64,000 nucleotides of DNA from Pontivivens ytuae (GTDB taxonomy: Bacteria > Pseudomonadota > Alphaproteobacteria > Rhodobacterales > Rhodobacteraceae): assembly GCF_015679265.1 (NCBI RefSeq), contig NZ_CP064942.1:3576001-3640000 (forward strand), read 5' to 3'. The position numbers were made by a program, and so were the translations under genes. The notes under the pieces are model-generated. The model was not told where the DNA came from. It did no database searches and saw nothing but the letters and a program-made list of their open reading frames with translations. Of the stretch, positions 18,911 through 28,404 are shown piece by piece. How positions within the stretch are numbered: position 1 is the stretch's first letter; every line of letters begins with the position of its first letter.

Positions 18911-20305
18911 ATGGCGAGCCAATACGACGTGATCGTGATCGGAGCGGGGCCGGGGGGCTATGTCGCGGGGATCCGCGCCGCACAACTCGGCCTCAAGGTC
19001 GCGGTCATCGAGCGGGAGCATATGGGCGGGATCTGCCTCAACTGGGGCTGCATCCCGACGAAGGCGATGCTGCGTTCCTCCGAGGTCTTCCACCTGATGC
19101 ACCGGGCCAAGGAATTTGGGCTCAAGGCGGAGGGGATCGGCTATGACCTCGACGCCGTCGTCAAACGCTCCCGCGCCGTGGCCAAGCAGCTCAACCAGGG
19201 TGTCGGCCACTTGCTGAAGAAGAACAAGGTGACCGCGATCATGGGCGAGGCGCGGCTCGCCGGGAAGGGCAAGGTCGTCGTCAAGACCGACAAGGGCGAG
19301 GAGGAGCTGGCCGCCAAGGACATCATCCTCGCCACCGGCGCGCGGGCCCGCGAACTGCCGGGGCTGGAGGCCGATGGCGATCTCGTCTGGACCTACAAGC
19401 ACGCGCTGATGCCGCCGCGCATGCCGAAGAAGCTGCTCGTCATCGGCTCCGGCGCGATCGGGATCGAGTTCGCCAGCTTCTACAACACGCTGGGCGCCGA
19501 GACCGTGGTGGTCGAGGTCATGGACCGCATTCTGCCTGTGGAGGATGCGGAGATCTCCGCCTTCGCCAAGAAGCAGTTCGTCAAGCAGGGCATGACAATC
19601 ATGGAAAAGGCCATGGTCAAGCAGCTCGACCGCGGCAAGGGCACGGTGACCGCGCATATCGAGGTGAAGGGCAAGGTCGAGAAGCACGAGTTCGACACCG
19701 TGATCTCCGCCGTCGGCATCGTCGGCAATGTGGAGGGGCTGGGCCTCGAAGAAGCGGGCGTAAAGGTCGAGAAATCCCATGTGGTGACCGACGAGTACTG
19801 CCGCACCGGCGCGCAGGGCATCTGGGCCATCGGTGACATCGCAGGCGCGCCGTGGCTGGCGCACAAGGCGAGCCACGAGGGCGTCATGGTCGCCGAGAAG
19901 ATCGCCGGTGTGAACGACGTGCACCCGGTGAAGGCCGAGAGCATCGCGGGCTGCACCTACTGCCACCCGCAGGTCGCGAGCGTCGGTTGGACCGAAGCGC
20001 AGGCGAAGGAGCAGGGCTTCGACATCAAGGTCGGCCACTTCCCCTTCATCGGCAACGGCAAGGCGATCGCGCTGGGGGAGCCCGAGGGCATGGTGAAGAC
20101 CGTGTTCGATGCGAAGACCGGCGAGCTTCTCGGCGCACACATGGTCGGCGCCGAGGTGACGGAGCTGATCCAGGGCTACGTCGTCGGGCGCCAGCTCGAG
20201 ACGACGGAAGAGGACCTGATGCACACGGTCTTCCCGCACCCGACGCTCAGCGAGATGATGCATGAGAGCGTGCTCGACGCCTACGGCCGGGCCATCCACT
20301 TCTGA
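18911..20305 (+). CDS. lpd: Dihydrolipoyl dehydrogenase (E3)
   Basis: A 464-residue flavoprotein that reoxidises dihydrolipoamide in 2-oxoacid dehydrogenase or glycine cleavage complexes. The FAD site is VIVIGAGPGGYVAGIRAAQLG, the redox disulfide CLNWGC uses Cys42 and Cys47, and the NAD site is LLVIGSGAIGIEFASFY. The second FAD motif IWAIGDIAGAPWLAHKASHEG and the dimer-interface HPTLSEMMHESVLDA with its catalytic His are intact. GGGAGG lies 8 bases before the ATG. No E1 or E2 gene is next to it, so which complex it serves is unclear. Confidence 0.96.
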   Translation: MASQYDVIVIGAGPGGYVAGIRAAQLGLKVAVIEREHMGGICLNWGCIPTKAMLRSSEVFHLMHRAKEFGLKAEGIGYDLDAVVKRSRAVAKQLNQGVGHLLKKNKVTAIMGEARLAGKGKVVVKTDKGEEELAAKDIILATGARARELPGLEADGDLVWTYKHALMPPRMPKKLLVIGSGAIGIEFASFYNTLGAETVVVEVMDRILPVEDAEISAFAKKQFVKQGMTIMEKAMVKQLDRGKGTVTAHIEVKGKVEKHEFDTVISAVGIVGNVEGLGLEEAGVKVEKSHVVTDEYCRTGAQGIWAIGDIAGAPWLAHKASHEGVMVAEKIAGVNDVHPVKAESIAGCTYCHPQVASVGWTEAQAKEQGFDIKVGHFPFIGNGKAIALGEPEGMVKTVFDAKTGELLGAHMVGAEVTELIQGYVVGRQLETTEEDLMHTVFPHPTLSEMMHESVLDAYGRAIHF

Positions 20306-20316
20306 TCCTTGCGTGG

Positions 20317-20340
20317 GGCCGGATCGCTCGCGGTCCGGCC
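20317..20340. terminator. Possible terminator hairpin between convergent lpd and PAS-protein genes
   Basis: GGCCGGA (20317-20323) pairs with TCCGGCC (20334-20340) with a 10-base loop. No proper T run follows on either strand, so it is only a candidate. Confidence 0.4.
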
Positions 20341-20350
20341 TTGTGCCACC

Positions 20351-21073
20351 TCAGGCGGCGTCGGCACCGTCGCTGCGCGCCGTCTGGGTCAACCGCAGCT
20401 TCCGGGTCCGGCGCGAATTGCGTCCGTCCGGCGTCTGATCCGTAAGCTTCCGGATCGAGGCCGCCGCACTCTCGGCGGCACCCGCAAGGCGGTTCATCTC
20501 TTGAGCCACGATCGCGAAGCCGCGACCGGAGTTCCCCGCCCGCGCAGCCTCGATCGAGGCGTTGATCGAGAGCATGTTGAGCGACTGCATCGTATCGAGC
20601 ACATCCTCGGCCGCGTTGATGATCGCGGCGTTGCGCGTCTTCATCTCCTGGGCCGTGGCGATCCAGGCGTCGCGTTCGGTCTGCTGGTTTGTGACGTCGA
20701 TGATGATGCCTTCGAGCATTGTGGGCGTCCCGTCCTGACCGTAGACGGCGCCGCCATAGCCGCGGGCCCAGACGAGCTGACCGTCGGTGCGCTTCAGCCG
20801 GTAGAGCACCGACCAGTTCTCCCGCGCGTCGATGCGGGCCTGCACCTCCTCGACCACGCCGTCGCGGTCGTCGTCGTGCACATGGTCGATGAAGGCGACT
20901 GCGCCGCTGGTGAAGGCCATCGCCTCGCGCCCCGTCAGGCGCCGTACGTCGCCCCGGATCCAGTTGAAGGTGTAGGTCGTCGGGTTGCACTGGAAGTAGA
21001 AGCCGGGCAGGCGCGAGGCTGCGCTGGCGAACTGCTGCAGCGTCGCCTGGTCGTTCGTTTGCTCGCCGCTCAT
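20351..21073 (-). CDS. Cytoplasmic PAS-domain protein with chemoreceptor-like helical segment
   Basis: A 240-residue protein with no membrane segment. Residues ~20-135 form a PAS_3-type fold ([23 protein letters not shown] to [20 protein letters not shown], including the PAC end). Residues ~150-205 resemble part of a methyl-accepting chemotaxis signalling hairpin, with [19 protein letters not shown], then [15 protein letters not shown]. This covers the tip region and one flanking arm, not a full receptor. It may report a PAS-sensed signal to a CheW/CheA-type array or another coiled-coil partner; this is inference. ATG 21073 is chosen, with GAGG upstream. It is divergent from oxyR. Confidence 0.72.
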   Translation of the reverse strand: MSGEQTNDQATLQQFASAASRLPGFYFQCNPTTYTFNWIRGDVRRLTGREAMAFTSGAVAFIDHVHDDDRDGVVEEVQARIDARENWSVLYRLKRTDGQLVWARGYGGAVYGQDGTPTMLEGIIIDVTNQQTERDAWIATAQEMKTRNAAIINAAEDVLDTMQSLNMLSINASIEAARAGNSGRGFAIVAQEMNRLAGAAESAAASIRKLTDQTPDGRNSRRTRKLRLTQTARSDGADAA

Positions 21074-21221
21074 CACCTGCTCCTCGCCTGATGGCGGCAG
21101 GTTAGCGGCGGGACCGTTACGCGTGGGTTAAGATCGTCTTGGCGCAACATGTCGCGCGCGGGGTATCAGATGTCGCAGGCTCGGCTGCGGCCCCGCGCAT
21201 CTGCTTCTATAAGGCAAATTT

Positions 21222-22136
21222 ATGAAAATCACGCTGCGGCAGCTCCAGTATCTTATCGCCCTCGGCGAGGCGCGCCATTTCGGACGGGCGGCCGAGAGCG
21301 TTCACGTCTCGCAGCCCGCGCTGAGCGTGCAGATCCGGGATCTGGAGGCGGCGATCGGCACAAGACTGGTCGAGCGCAAGGCGCGCGAGGCCGTGCTGAC
21401 ACCCGCGGGCCGCGAGGTCGTCGCGCGCGCCCGGCGCGTGATGGAGGAAGTGCAGGCCATCGCGGAGGTTGGGCGACAGGAGCGGGGCCTGACCGGGCAG
21501 CTCACCCTCGGCGTGATCCCAACTGTAGCACCCTACCTGCTGCCCGCCGCCTTGCCGCTGATCCGCGCCCGCAACAGCGCGCTCGACCTGCGGGTGCGCG
21601 AGGCGCAAACGGCGGAGCTGATTGCGGAGCTGCAAGGGGGCACGCTCGACGCTGCCGTGATTGCCCTGCCGAGCAAGGTGCGGGGGCTCTCGGAACACCC
21701 GCTCTTCACCGACCGCTTCCTGCTGGCGGGCAGCGCGCCGCGGGTGGCCGCGCTCGAAGGTGCCACGCCGCGGCCCGAGGAGATGGACCCCGACAGCCTG
21801 CTGTTACTGGAGGAGGGGCACTGCCTCGCCGACCAGGCGCTGGAGGTCTGCGGGCTCGACCGCTCCCGCACTCAGGTCGATCTCGGTGCATCCTCGCTCT
21901 CGACCCTGTGCGGGCTGGTGGCCGGGGGCTTCGGCGTCACGCTGGTGCCCGAGCTCGCCGCCTGTGCGGAGCAGCGGATGCAGGGCCTCGCGCTCACCCG
22001 GTTTGCGGCGCCGGAGCCATGCCGGACCATCGGCCTCGTCACGCGCGAAACCAGCGGCCAGGGGGCGTGGGTGGAGGAGCTTGCGGACCTGCTGAAGCGT
22101 GCGGGGACCGAGACGATCGCGGCCGCCACCGTCTGA
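21222..22136 (+). CDS. oxyR: LysR-type hydrogen peroxide sensor OxyR
   Basis: A 304-residue LysR regulator. The N-terminal helix-turn-helix is LRQLQYLIALGEARHFGRAA to HVSQPALSVQIRDLE. The diagnostic motif EEGHCLADQALEVC carries Cys201 and Cys210 with the same nine-residue spacing as Cys199 and Cys208 of E. coli OxyR, whose disulfide activates the protein upon peroxide exposure. The Thr in GVIPTVAPYLLP also matches OxyR. No catalase or peroxidase gene is adjacent; the divergent neighbour is the PAS/chemoreceptor-like gene. AAGG lies seven bases before the ATG. Confidence 0.9.
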   Translation: MKITLRQLQYLIALGEARHFGRAAESVHVSQPALSVQIRDLEAAIGTRLVERKAREAVLTPAGREVVARARRVMEEVQAIAEVGRQERGLTGQLTLGVIPTVAPYLLPAALPLIRARNSALDLRVREAQTAELIAELQGGTLDAAVIALPSKVRGLSEHPLFTDRFLLAGSAPRVAALEGATPRPEEMDPDSLLLLEEGHCLADQALEVCGLDRSRTQVDLGASSLSTLCGLVAGGFGVTLVPELAACAEQRMQGLALTRFAAPEPCRTIGLVTRETSGQGAWVEELADLLKRAGTETIAAATV

Positions 22137-22248
22137 CCGCCTTCCGAAGGCTGAAAAAACATGCGTTTCACCGTCGCAGATCACGGGGATGCGCGTTGAG
22201 GCCGGCTTTCCTTCCTATATGATGCGCACAACCCGGAGGAGCCTGCCC

Positions 22249-24225
22249 ATGACCGCCGAACTTGGCCACTTTGCCCTGATCCTCGCGCTGTGCGTGGCGC
22301 TCGTCCAGATGGTGGTTCCGATGGTTGGTGCGCATCGCCGCTGGTCGAACTGGATGGCGGTCGGCGACATGGCCGCGGCGGTTCAGTTCGTGCTGGTCTC
22401 GCTGTCCTTCGCGGCGCTCATGTGGGCCTTCATCACCTCCGATTTCTCGCTTCGGATCGTGACGGCGAACAGCCATTCGGCGAAACCGATGCTCTACAAG
22501 GTGACGGGGACGTGGGGGAACCACGAGGGCTCGCTCCTGCTGTGGGTGCTGATCCTCGCCCTCTTCGGCGCGATGGTGTCGTGGTTCGGGCAGGCGCTGC
22601 CCGCGGCGCTGAAGGCGCGGACGCTGGCGGTACAGGCGGCGGTGGCCGTCGCCTTCATGCTCTTCATGCTGCTCACGTCAAACCCGTTCGACCGGCTGGA
22701 GATCATTCCGCTAGACGGGAACGATCTCAACCCGCTGCTGCAGGATCCCGGCCTCGCCTTCCATCCGCCGTTCCTCTACCTCGGCTATGTCGGGCTTTCG
22801 ATCACCTTCAGCTTTGCCGTGGCGGCCCTGATCGAGGGGCGGGTGGATGCGGCCTGGGCCCGCTGGGTGCGGCCCTGGGCGCTGCTCGCTTGGGTGATGC
22901 TGACAATCGGCATCGCGCTTGGTTCCTGGTGGGCCTATTACGAGCTCGGCTGGGGCGGCTGGTGGTTCTGGGATCCGGTGGAGAATGCCTCCTTCATGCC
23001 TTGGCTGCTGGCGGCGGCACTCCTGCACTCGGCGATCGTGGTGGAGAAGCGGGACACGCTGAAGAGCTGGACGATCCTGCTTGCGATCCTCGCCTTCTCG
23101 TTCTCGCTGATCGGGACGTTCATCGTGCGCTCGGGGGTGATCACCTCTGTCCACGCCTTCGCGTCCGACCCGACGCGGGGGGTGTTCATCCTGCTGATCC
23201 TCGCCATCGCTATTGGTGGCTCGCTGACGCTCTACGCGCTGCGAGCGGACCGGATGCGCTCGCCCAACGCCTTCGCGACGGTCAGCCGGGAGAGTGCACT
23301 GGTGCTCAACAATGTGCTGCTCGCCGTCTCCACCGTAGTGGTGTTCCTCGGCACCATGTGGCCGCTGATCGCGGAGGCGCTGACGGGGGAGAAGGTCTCC
23401 GTCGGGCCGCCCTTCTTCAACATCACGTTCACGCCGTTCATGGTGGCTCTCGCGATGCTGCTGCCGCTGGGCGCGATCATGCCGTGGAAGCGGGCGCGGC
23501 TCGGCCGGTCGATGCAGCCGCTCTGGGGGATGCTGGCGCTGTCGGTGGCGCTCGGCGCGCTGGTGTGGAGCCTGCAGACCGGCGGGCGGATGCTGGCGCC
23601 GATCGGGGCGACGCTGGCGGCGTGGATCATCCTCGGCGCCATCGCCGACCTCGCGCAGAAGGCGGGCGGCTGGCGTGCGAAACCGTCCATCGCCTGGGCG
23701 CGCCTCTCGGGCCTGCCGCGGGCGGAGTGGGGCAAGGCGGTCGCCCATTCCGGCCTCGCCATCCTGATCTTCGGCGCGTCCGCACTGACCGCATGGGAGC
23801 TGGAGGACATCCGCACCATCAATCCCGGTGAGAGCGTGGAGCTCGGCGGTTACACGTTCACCCTCGACCGGGTCGAGCAGGTGCGCGGGCCGAACTACTT
23901 CTCCGACATGGCGTTCGTCGAGGTGACGCGCGGCGGGGAGTATGTGGCGACGCTGAACCCCGAAAAGCGCCTCTACCCGGTGCAGAACTTTCCGACGACC
24001 GAGGCCGGGATCTCCAGCGGAGCGCTGCGTGACCTCTACGTCTCCATCGGCGATCAGCAGCCGGATGGAAGCTGGGCGATGTGGACCTGGGTCAAGCCGT
24101 TCGCAAACTGGATCTGGGCAGGCTGCATCATCATGTCCCTCGGCGGGTTCCTGAGCCTCAGCGACCGGCGCTTCCGCGTCGGCGTCGCAAAGTCCCGAAG
24201 CAGCGTGGCGGTACCTGCGGAATGA
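22249..24225 (+). CDS. ccmF: Cytochrome c haem lyase subunit CcmF
   Basis: A 658-residue polytopic inner-membrane protein that, with CcmH (and CcmI), ligates haem from holo-CcmE to apocytochrome c in the periplasm. The WWD region shows WGNHEGSLLLWVLIL and WGGWWFWDPVENASFMPWL, with many surrounding helices and the long periplasmic C-terminal loop before a final helix. ATG 22249 is chosen because CGGAGGAG precedes it and MTAELGHFAL is the usual N-terminus. The stop overlaps the ccmH start (ATGA). Other ccm genes are not in the window. Confidence 0.95.
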   Translation: MTAELGHFALILALCVALVQMVVPMVGAHRRWSNWMAVGDMAAAVQFVLVSLSFAALMWAFITSDFSLRIVTANSHSAKPMLYKVTGTWGNHEGSLLLWVLILALFGAMVSWFGQALPAALKARTLAVQAAVAVAFMLFMLLTSNPFDRLEIIPLDGNDLNPLLQDPGLAFHPPFLYLGYVGLSITFSFAVAALIEGRVDAAWARWVRPWALLAWVMLTIGIALGSWWAYYELGWGGWWFWDPVENASFMPWLLAAALLHSAIVVEKRDTLKSWTILLAILAFSFSLIGTFIVRSGVITSVHAFASDPTRGVFILLILAIAIGGSLTLYALRADRMRSPNAFATVSRESALVLNNVLLAVSTVVVFLGTMWPLIAEALTGEKVSVGPPFFNITFTPFMVALAMLLPLGAIMPWKRARLGRSMQPLWGMLALSVALGALVWSLQTGGRMLAPIGATLAAWIILGAIADLAQKAGGWRAKPSIAWARLSGLPRAEWGKAVAHSGLAILIFGASALTAWELEDIRTINPGESVELGGYTFTLDRVEQVRGPNYFSDMAFVEVTRGGEYVATLNPEKRLYPVQNFPTTEAGISSGALRDLYVSIGDQQPDGSWAMWTWVKPFANWIWAGCIIMSLGGFLSLSDRRFRVGVAKSRSSVAVPAE

Positions 24226-24671
24226 AACATCTCGTCCTGATCCTGACCCTTCTGGCGGCCCCGGCCTTCGCGGTGCAGCCCCACGAAATGCTCGACGACC
24301 CGGTGCTGGAGGCGCGGGCGCAGGCGCTCGATGACGAACTGCGCTGTGTGCGCTGCCGGTCGGAGTCGATCGCGAGCTCCAACGCCGACTGGGCCTCCGA
24401 CGCGCGGGTGATCGTGCGCGAGCTGCTGACGCAGGGGGCGACGGATGCGGAGGTGAAGGCCTTCTTCGTCGAGCGCTATGGCGAATACGTCCTGATGCGC
24501 CCGCCGCTGAGTGCGACGAACATCGCGCTGTGGCTGGCGGGTCCCGTGCTGTTCCTCGGCGTGATCGGCGTTCTGGTGGCCCGTCGCCGCGGTGGCACGG
24601 CGGCTGTTGCCACGGCCGACGCCCTGACGCCGGAGGAGAAGGCTCGGCTCGACGCACTCACCAAGCCCTGA
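24222..24671 (+). CDS. ccmH: Cytochrome c-type biogenesis protein CcmH (CycL)
   Basis: A 149-residue periplasm-facing thiol-reducing subunit of the haem lyase. It has a signal sequence (MKHLVLILTLLAAPAFA), the thiol motif LRCVRC (Cys42, Cys45) that keeps the apocytochrome CXXCH reduced, and one C-terminal membrane anchor (NIALWLAGPVLFLGVIGVLVA) followed by a short cytoplasmic tail. This is the short CcmH without the TPR (CcmI) extension of E. coli. It is coupled to ccmF by a four-base overlap. Confidence 0.94.
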   Translation: MKHLVLILTLLAAPAFAVQPHEMLDDPVLEARAQALDDELRCVRCRSESIASSNADWASDARVIVRELLTQGATDAEVKAFFVERYGEYVLMRPPLSATNIALWLAGPVLFLGVIGVLVARRRGGTAAVATADALTPEEKARLDALTKP

Positions 24672-24741
24672 CGCCACGAAAGCCTGTTGCGCCGCCGCGG
24701 CACCACGCTAGCATCGCGCCGAACCAGACGGGGAGCGCGCG

Positions 24742-25518
24742 ATGAACTACGAAACCATCCTCTACGAGGTGAAGGACGACGTCGCGACGCTGACCCTGAA
24801 CCGCCCCGACGTGATGAACGGGCTGAACGCGCAGATGCGCGCCGACATCCTGCACGCCGTGCGCCACGCGCCGGAGGATGCGCGGGTGCTGGTCATCACC
24901 GGGGCGGGGCGCGGCTTCTGCTCGGGCCAGGACCTCGGCGACCGGAAGAACGCGGCGCAGGTGAACCTGGAGCGGACACTCCGCGACGAATACGAGCCGA
25001 TGCTCAAGGCGATCTACGACAGCCCGATCCCGACGATCTCCGCCGTCAACGGCCCGGCGGCAGGGGCCGGGGCCAATATCGCGCTGGCAGCGGATGTGGT
25101 GATCGCGGCGGAGAGCGCCTTCTTCCTCCAGGCCTTCGCCCGGATCGGCCTGATCCCGGATGCGGGCGGCACCTACTGGCTGCCGCGGCAGATGGGGTTC
25201 GCGAAGGCGATGGGCGCAGCCCTCTTCGCCGACAAGATCACCGCGCGCGAGGCCGATGAGTGGGGCATGATCTGGGCCGCCGTGCCGGATGCCGAGTTCG
25301 AGGCGGAGATCGCCCGCCGCGCCCGCCAGCTCGCCGAAGGGCCGACGCAGGCCTATGCCCGCATCAAGCAGGCGCTGCGCGGCACCTACGACAACACCCT
25401 CGACGACCAGCTTAACCTCGAAGCGAAGCTTCAGGGCGAGGCGGGCCAGACCCGTGATTTCACCGAGGGCGTGATGGCGTTCCTCGAAAAGCGGCCGGCG
25501 AGGTACGAGGGGCGCTGA
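24742..25518 (+). CDS. Enoyl-CoA hydratase/isomerase (PaaG-like)
   Basis: A 258-residue crotonase-fold protein. The oxyanion-hole strands are visible as GAGRGFCSGQDL and NGPAAGAGANIALAADVVIA. GLIPDAGGTYWLPRQMG is the loop normally seen in PaaG, the ring-1,2-epoxyphenylacetyl-CoA isomerase, where the Asp is catalytic. It could therefore act in phenylacetate degradation, but no other paa gene is adjacent and a general enoyl-CoA hydratase role is equally possible. The gene stands alone between ccmH and glnE. Confidence 0.85.
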   Translation: MNYETILYEVKDDVATLTLNRPDVMNGLNAQMRADILHAVRHAPEDARVLVITGAGRGFCSGQDLGDRKNAAQVNLERTLRDEYEPMLKAIYDSPIPTISAVNGPAAGAGANIALAADVVIAAESAFFLQAFARIGLIPDAGGTYWLPRQMGFAKAMGAALFADKITAREADEWGMIWAAVPDAEFEAEIARRARQLAEGPTQAYARIKQALRGTYDNTLDDQLNLEAKLQGEAGQTRDFTEGVMAFLEKRPARYEGR

Positions 25519-25568
25519 GGCGTCACCGCCCCTGGGCCCGGACCGCGCTTGACCCTATCTGTGGCGCC

Positions 25569-28334
25569 ATGCCCGATAGATCCATGAGTCTCTCCGATCG
25601 GATACGTCGCGCGCCCGTGCCGTGGGACGCTACCCGCGGACGCGAGGTCGCCGCGCCCTTTGCCGGGCCGCTCGCCGATCTGGTGGCGGGCGCGGCCGGA
25701 AACGCGCGGTTCCTAGGGGCGCTCGCGACGCGGGAGGCGGAGTGGCTGGCCTCCATCGCCGTCGCTGCTCCGGAGGATACGCTCAAGGCGCTCTGCCAGC
25801 TCAGCGAGGGCGATCCCGCGGTCGTGCTTCGCCGGGCCAAGCGGCGGCTTGCGCTGCTCACCGCCCTCTGCGATCTCGGCGGGATCTGGTCAACGGCGGA
25901 GGTGACGGGCGCGCTGAGCCGCTTCGCCGATGCCGCCCTCGACCATGCGCTTGCGAGTCTCATCGCGGTCGAACGCGCGCGGGGAAAGCTGACCGGTGCG
26001 CCTACGGGTTTCGTCGCCCTCGCCATGGGCAAGCTCGGCGCGCGAGAGCTCAACTACTCCTCCGACATCGACATCATCTGCCTCTTCGACGAGAGCCTGC
26101 ACGACCCCGCCGACCAGGCCGAGATCCGCGCCGTGCTGGTCGGCGTCACCAAGAAGCTGGTGCGCATGATGGGCGACGTGACCGAGGAGGGTTATGTCTT
26201 CCGCACCGACCTGCGCCTGCGCCCCGACCCCGGCGTGACGCCGGTCTGCCTCTCGATGGAGGGGGCGGAGCGGTACTACGAGACGCTGGGCCGGACATGG
26301 GAGCGGGCGGCCTTCATCAAGGCGCGGCCCTGTGCAGGGGACATCGCGGCGGGGGAGCGGTTCCTCGAGCGGATCACGCCCTTCGTCTATCGCCGCCACC
26401 TCGACTTCGCTGCCATCCGCGATGCGGAGGACATGCTGGCGCGCATCCGCCACCACAAGGGGCTCACCGGGCCGATCACGGTGCCGGGCCACGACGTGAA
26501 ACTGGGGCGCGGCGGCATCCGGGAGATCGAGTTCCACGCCCAGACCAAGCAGCTCATCACCGGCGGGCGCGATCCGAAGCTGCGCCAGCGCGGCACGATC
26601 GCGGCCCTGACGGCGCTGGCGGAGGCCGGGTGGGTGGAGGATGACACGGCCCGACAGCTCACCGACGACTACTACGCGCTGCGCGACGTGGAGCACCGGA
26701 TCCAGATGCTCGACGATGCGCAGACCCACCTCGTCCCGACCGGGGAGGAGGACCGCGCGCGCCTCGCCGCCCTCTGCGGAGAGCCGGATGCCAAGATCTG
26801 GCAAGCGGGGTTCCAGGCGCGGCTCACCCGAGTCCACGCGCTTACCGCGCCCGATGAGCCGCACGAGGACGGCGGGGGTGAGGCCGCCGCGGCGCTGCGC
26901 AGTGATCCGGATGCCCAGCGCCTGATGGGCGAGTGGCCGCGCCTGCCCGCGCTGCGCTCCAGCCGGGCCGAGATGCTGTTCTCGCGGCTTGAGCCCGCGA
27001 TCCTGTCGCGGCTCTCGGACGCGGCCGACCCGATGGCAGCGCTTATTCAGTTCGACAGGTTTCTCAGAGGCTTGCCGGCGGGTGTTCAAGTGTTCTCGCT
27101 GTTCGATGAGAACCGCGCGCTGCTCGATCTGCTGGTGGAGATCTGCGCGACGGCCCCGGCGCTCGCGCAATATCTCGGCCGGAACTCCGCCGTGTTCGAC
27201 GCCGTGCTCGACCGGGATTTCTTCGCCCCGCTGCCGGATTGCGAGACCCTGCGCGCGGAGCTCGAAGCCGCTGTTGAGGATGCCGAGGACTATGAGCGCG
27301 CCCTCGACGCCGCCCGCCGCTGGCAGAAGGAGCGGCATTTCCGGATCGGCGTCCATCTGCTGCGGGGGCTGTCGGCGACCGCCGAGGCGGAGCGGGCGTG
27401 GTCCGACCTCGCCGAGGCCTGCCTCGCCGTCCTGCTGCCGCTCGCGATCGAGGAACAGGCCCATCGCCACGGTCCGCCGCCGGGCGAGGGTGCGATGGTC
27501 CTCGCCCTCGGCAAGCTCGGCGCGCGGGAGATGACGGCGGCGTCCGACCTGGACCTCATCGTGATCTACGACGCGGATCTGGCGGAGGAGAGCGCGGGCC
27601 GCCTGCCGCTCGGCGCGCCGCAATACTACGCGCGGCTGACCAAGCGGCTGGTTGCGGCGCTCTCTTCGCCGATGGCGGAGGGCACGCTCTATGAGGTCGA
27701 TATGCGGCTGCGCCCCTCCGGCCGGCAAGGGCCAGTGGCGGTCTCGCTCGCGAGCTTCGATCGCTACCAGCGAGAGGAGGCCTGGGTCTGGGAGCATCTG
27801 GCGCTGACCCGCGCGCGGCCGGTTGCCGGGCCTGCCGACCTCCGCGCCCGCGTCGCCGGGATCGCGGCGGACGTGCTGACCACCCCGCAGGACGTCGAGA
27901 AGGTCCTGCGCGAGACTGCCGACATGCGCCGCCGTCTCTTCGAGGCGCGTGAGGCGGAGCCGGGCCCGTGGGAGGTGAAGCAAGGCCGCGGGCGCCTGCT
28001 CGACCTCGACCTGTTCCTGCAGGCGGGCGTTCTGCTCACGCCGCTCGGCGACGCCCCGCTCGGCCACGATGCGGTGGAGCGCCTGCACGAGGCGGGCTGG
28101 CTCAACGCGGGCGAGCGTGACGTGCTGGCCGAGGCGCGAACGCTGATGGGCTGCGTCCAGGCGCTTGGGCGGGTCGCGGTGAACGGCCCCTTCCGGCCGG
28201 AGACGGACGGGCCGGGCCTCGCACAGGTGCTGCTGCGCCAGACCGGCACCACGAGCATCCCGGTGCTGGAGGAGCGCCTGATCGCGGCCGCCCACGCCGC
28301 GGGCGACCTGATCGACCGGAGACTCGCGGCGTGA
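25569..28334 (+). CDS. glnE: Bifunctional glutamine synthetase adenylyltransferase/deadenylase
   Basis: A 921-residue enzyme that adenylylates and deadenylylates glutamine synthetase in response to PII and glutamine, tuning ammonium assimilation. There are two nucleotidyltransferase domains, each with the GKLGARE and D-x-D signature: GKLGARELNYSSDIDIICLF (~residue 150; deadenylylase half) and GKLGAREMTAASDLDLIVIY (~residue 645; adenylylase half). Between and after them are all-helical regions including RGGIREIEFHAQ and EVDMRLRPSGRQGPVA. The length is close to the E. coli enzyme (946). ATG 25569 is used; ATG 25584 is an alternative. Confidence 0.96.
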   Translation: MPDRSMSLSDRIRRAPVPWDATRGREVAAPFAGPLADLVAGAAGNARFLGALATREAEWLASIAVAAPEDTLKALCQLSEGDPAVVLRRAKRRLALLTALCDLGGIWSTAEVTGALSRFADAALDHALASLIAVERARGKLTGAPTGFVALAMGKLGARELNYSSDIDIICLFDESLHDPADQAEIRAVLVGVTKKLVRMMGDVTEEGYVFRTDLRLRPDPGVTPVCLSMEGAERYYETLGRTWERAAFIKARPCAGDIAAGERFLERITPFVYRRHLDFAAIRDAEDMLARIRHHKGLTGPITVPGHDVKLGRGGIREIEFHAQTKQLITGGRDPKLRQRGTIAALTALAEAGWVEDDTARQLTDDYYALRDVEHRIQMLDDAQTHLVPTGEEDRARLAALCGEPDAKIWQAGFQARLTRVHALTAPDEPHEDGGGEAAAALRSDPDAQRLMGEWPRLPALRSSRAEMLFSRLEPAILSRLSDAADPMAALIQFDRFLRGLPAGVQVFSLFDENRALLDLLVEICATAPALAQYLGRNSAVFDAVLDRDFFAPLPDCETLRAELEAAVEDAEDYERALDAARRWQKERHFRIGVHLLRGLSATAEAERAWSDLAEACLAVLLPLAIEEQAHRHGPPPGEGAMVLALGKLGAREMTAASDLDLIVIYDADLAEESAGRLPLGAPQYYARLTKRLVAALSSPMAEGTLYEVDMRLRPSGRQGPVAVSLASFDRYQREEAWVWEHLALTRARPVAGPADLRARVAGIAADVLTTPQDVEKVLRETADMRRRLFEAREAEPGPWEVKQGRGRLLDLDLFLQAGVLLTPLGDAPLGHDAVERLHEAGWLNAGERDVLAEARTLMGCVQALGRVAVNGPFRPETDGPGLAQVLLRQTGTTSIPVLEERLIAAAHAAGDLIDRRLAA

Positions 28335-28404
28335 CGGAGCGGCTCGCCTTGGAACGGATGTCGCTTGCGCCGCGCGATATCGCGTTCAGCCGAGGCGCAC
28401 GGCC

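Noticed and set aside
21208..21213. A TATAAG that could be the -10 of oxyR.
   Set aside because: It lies only 9 bases before the start codon, leaving almost no leader, and no -35 is found at the right distance.
22711..24657. A minus-strand open frame of about 650 codons opposite ccmF-ccmH.
   Set aside because: It is a shadow of the ccm genes, with Arg/Pro/His-rich sequence and no start context.
25890..28295. A long minus-strand open frame opposite glnE.
   Set aside because: It is low-complexity basic composition without a recognisable domain; GlnE on the plus strand has both catalytic domains intact.
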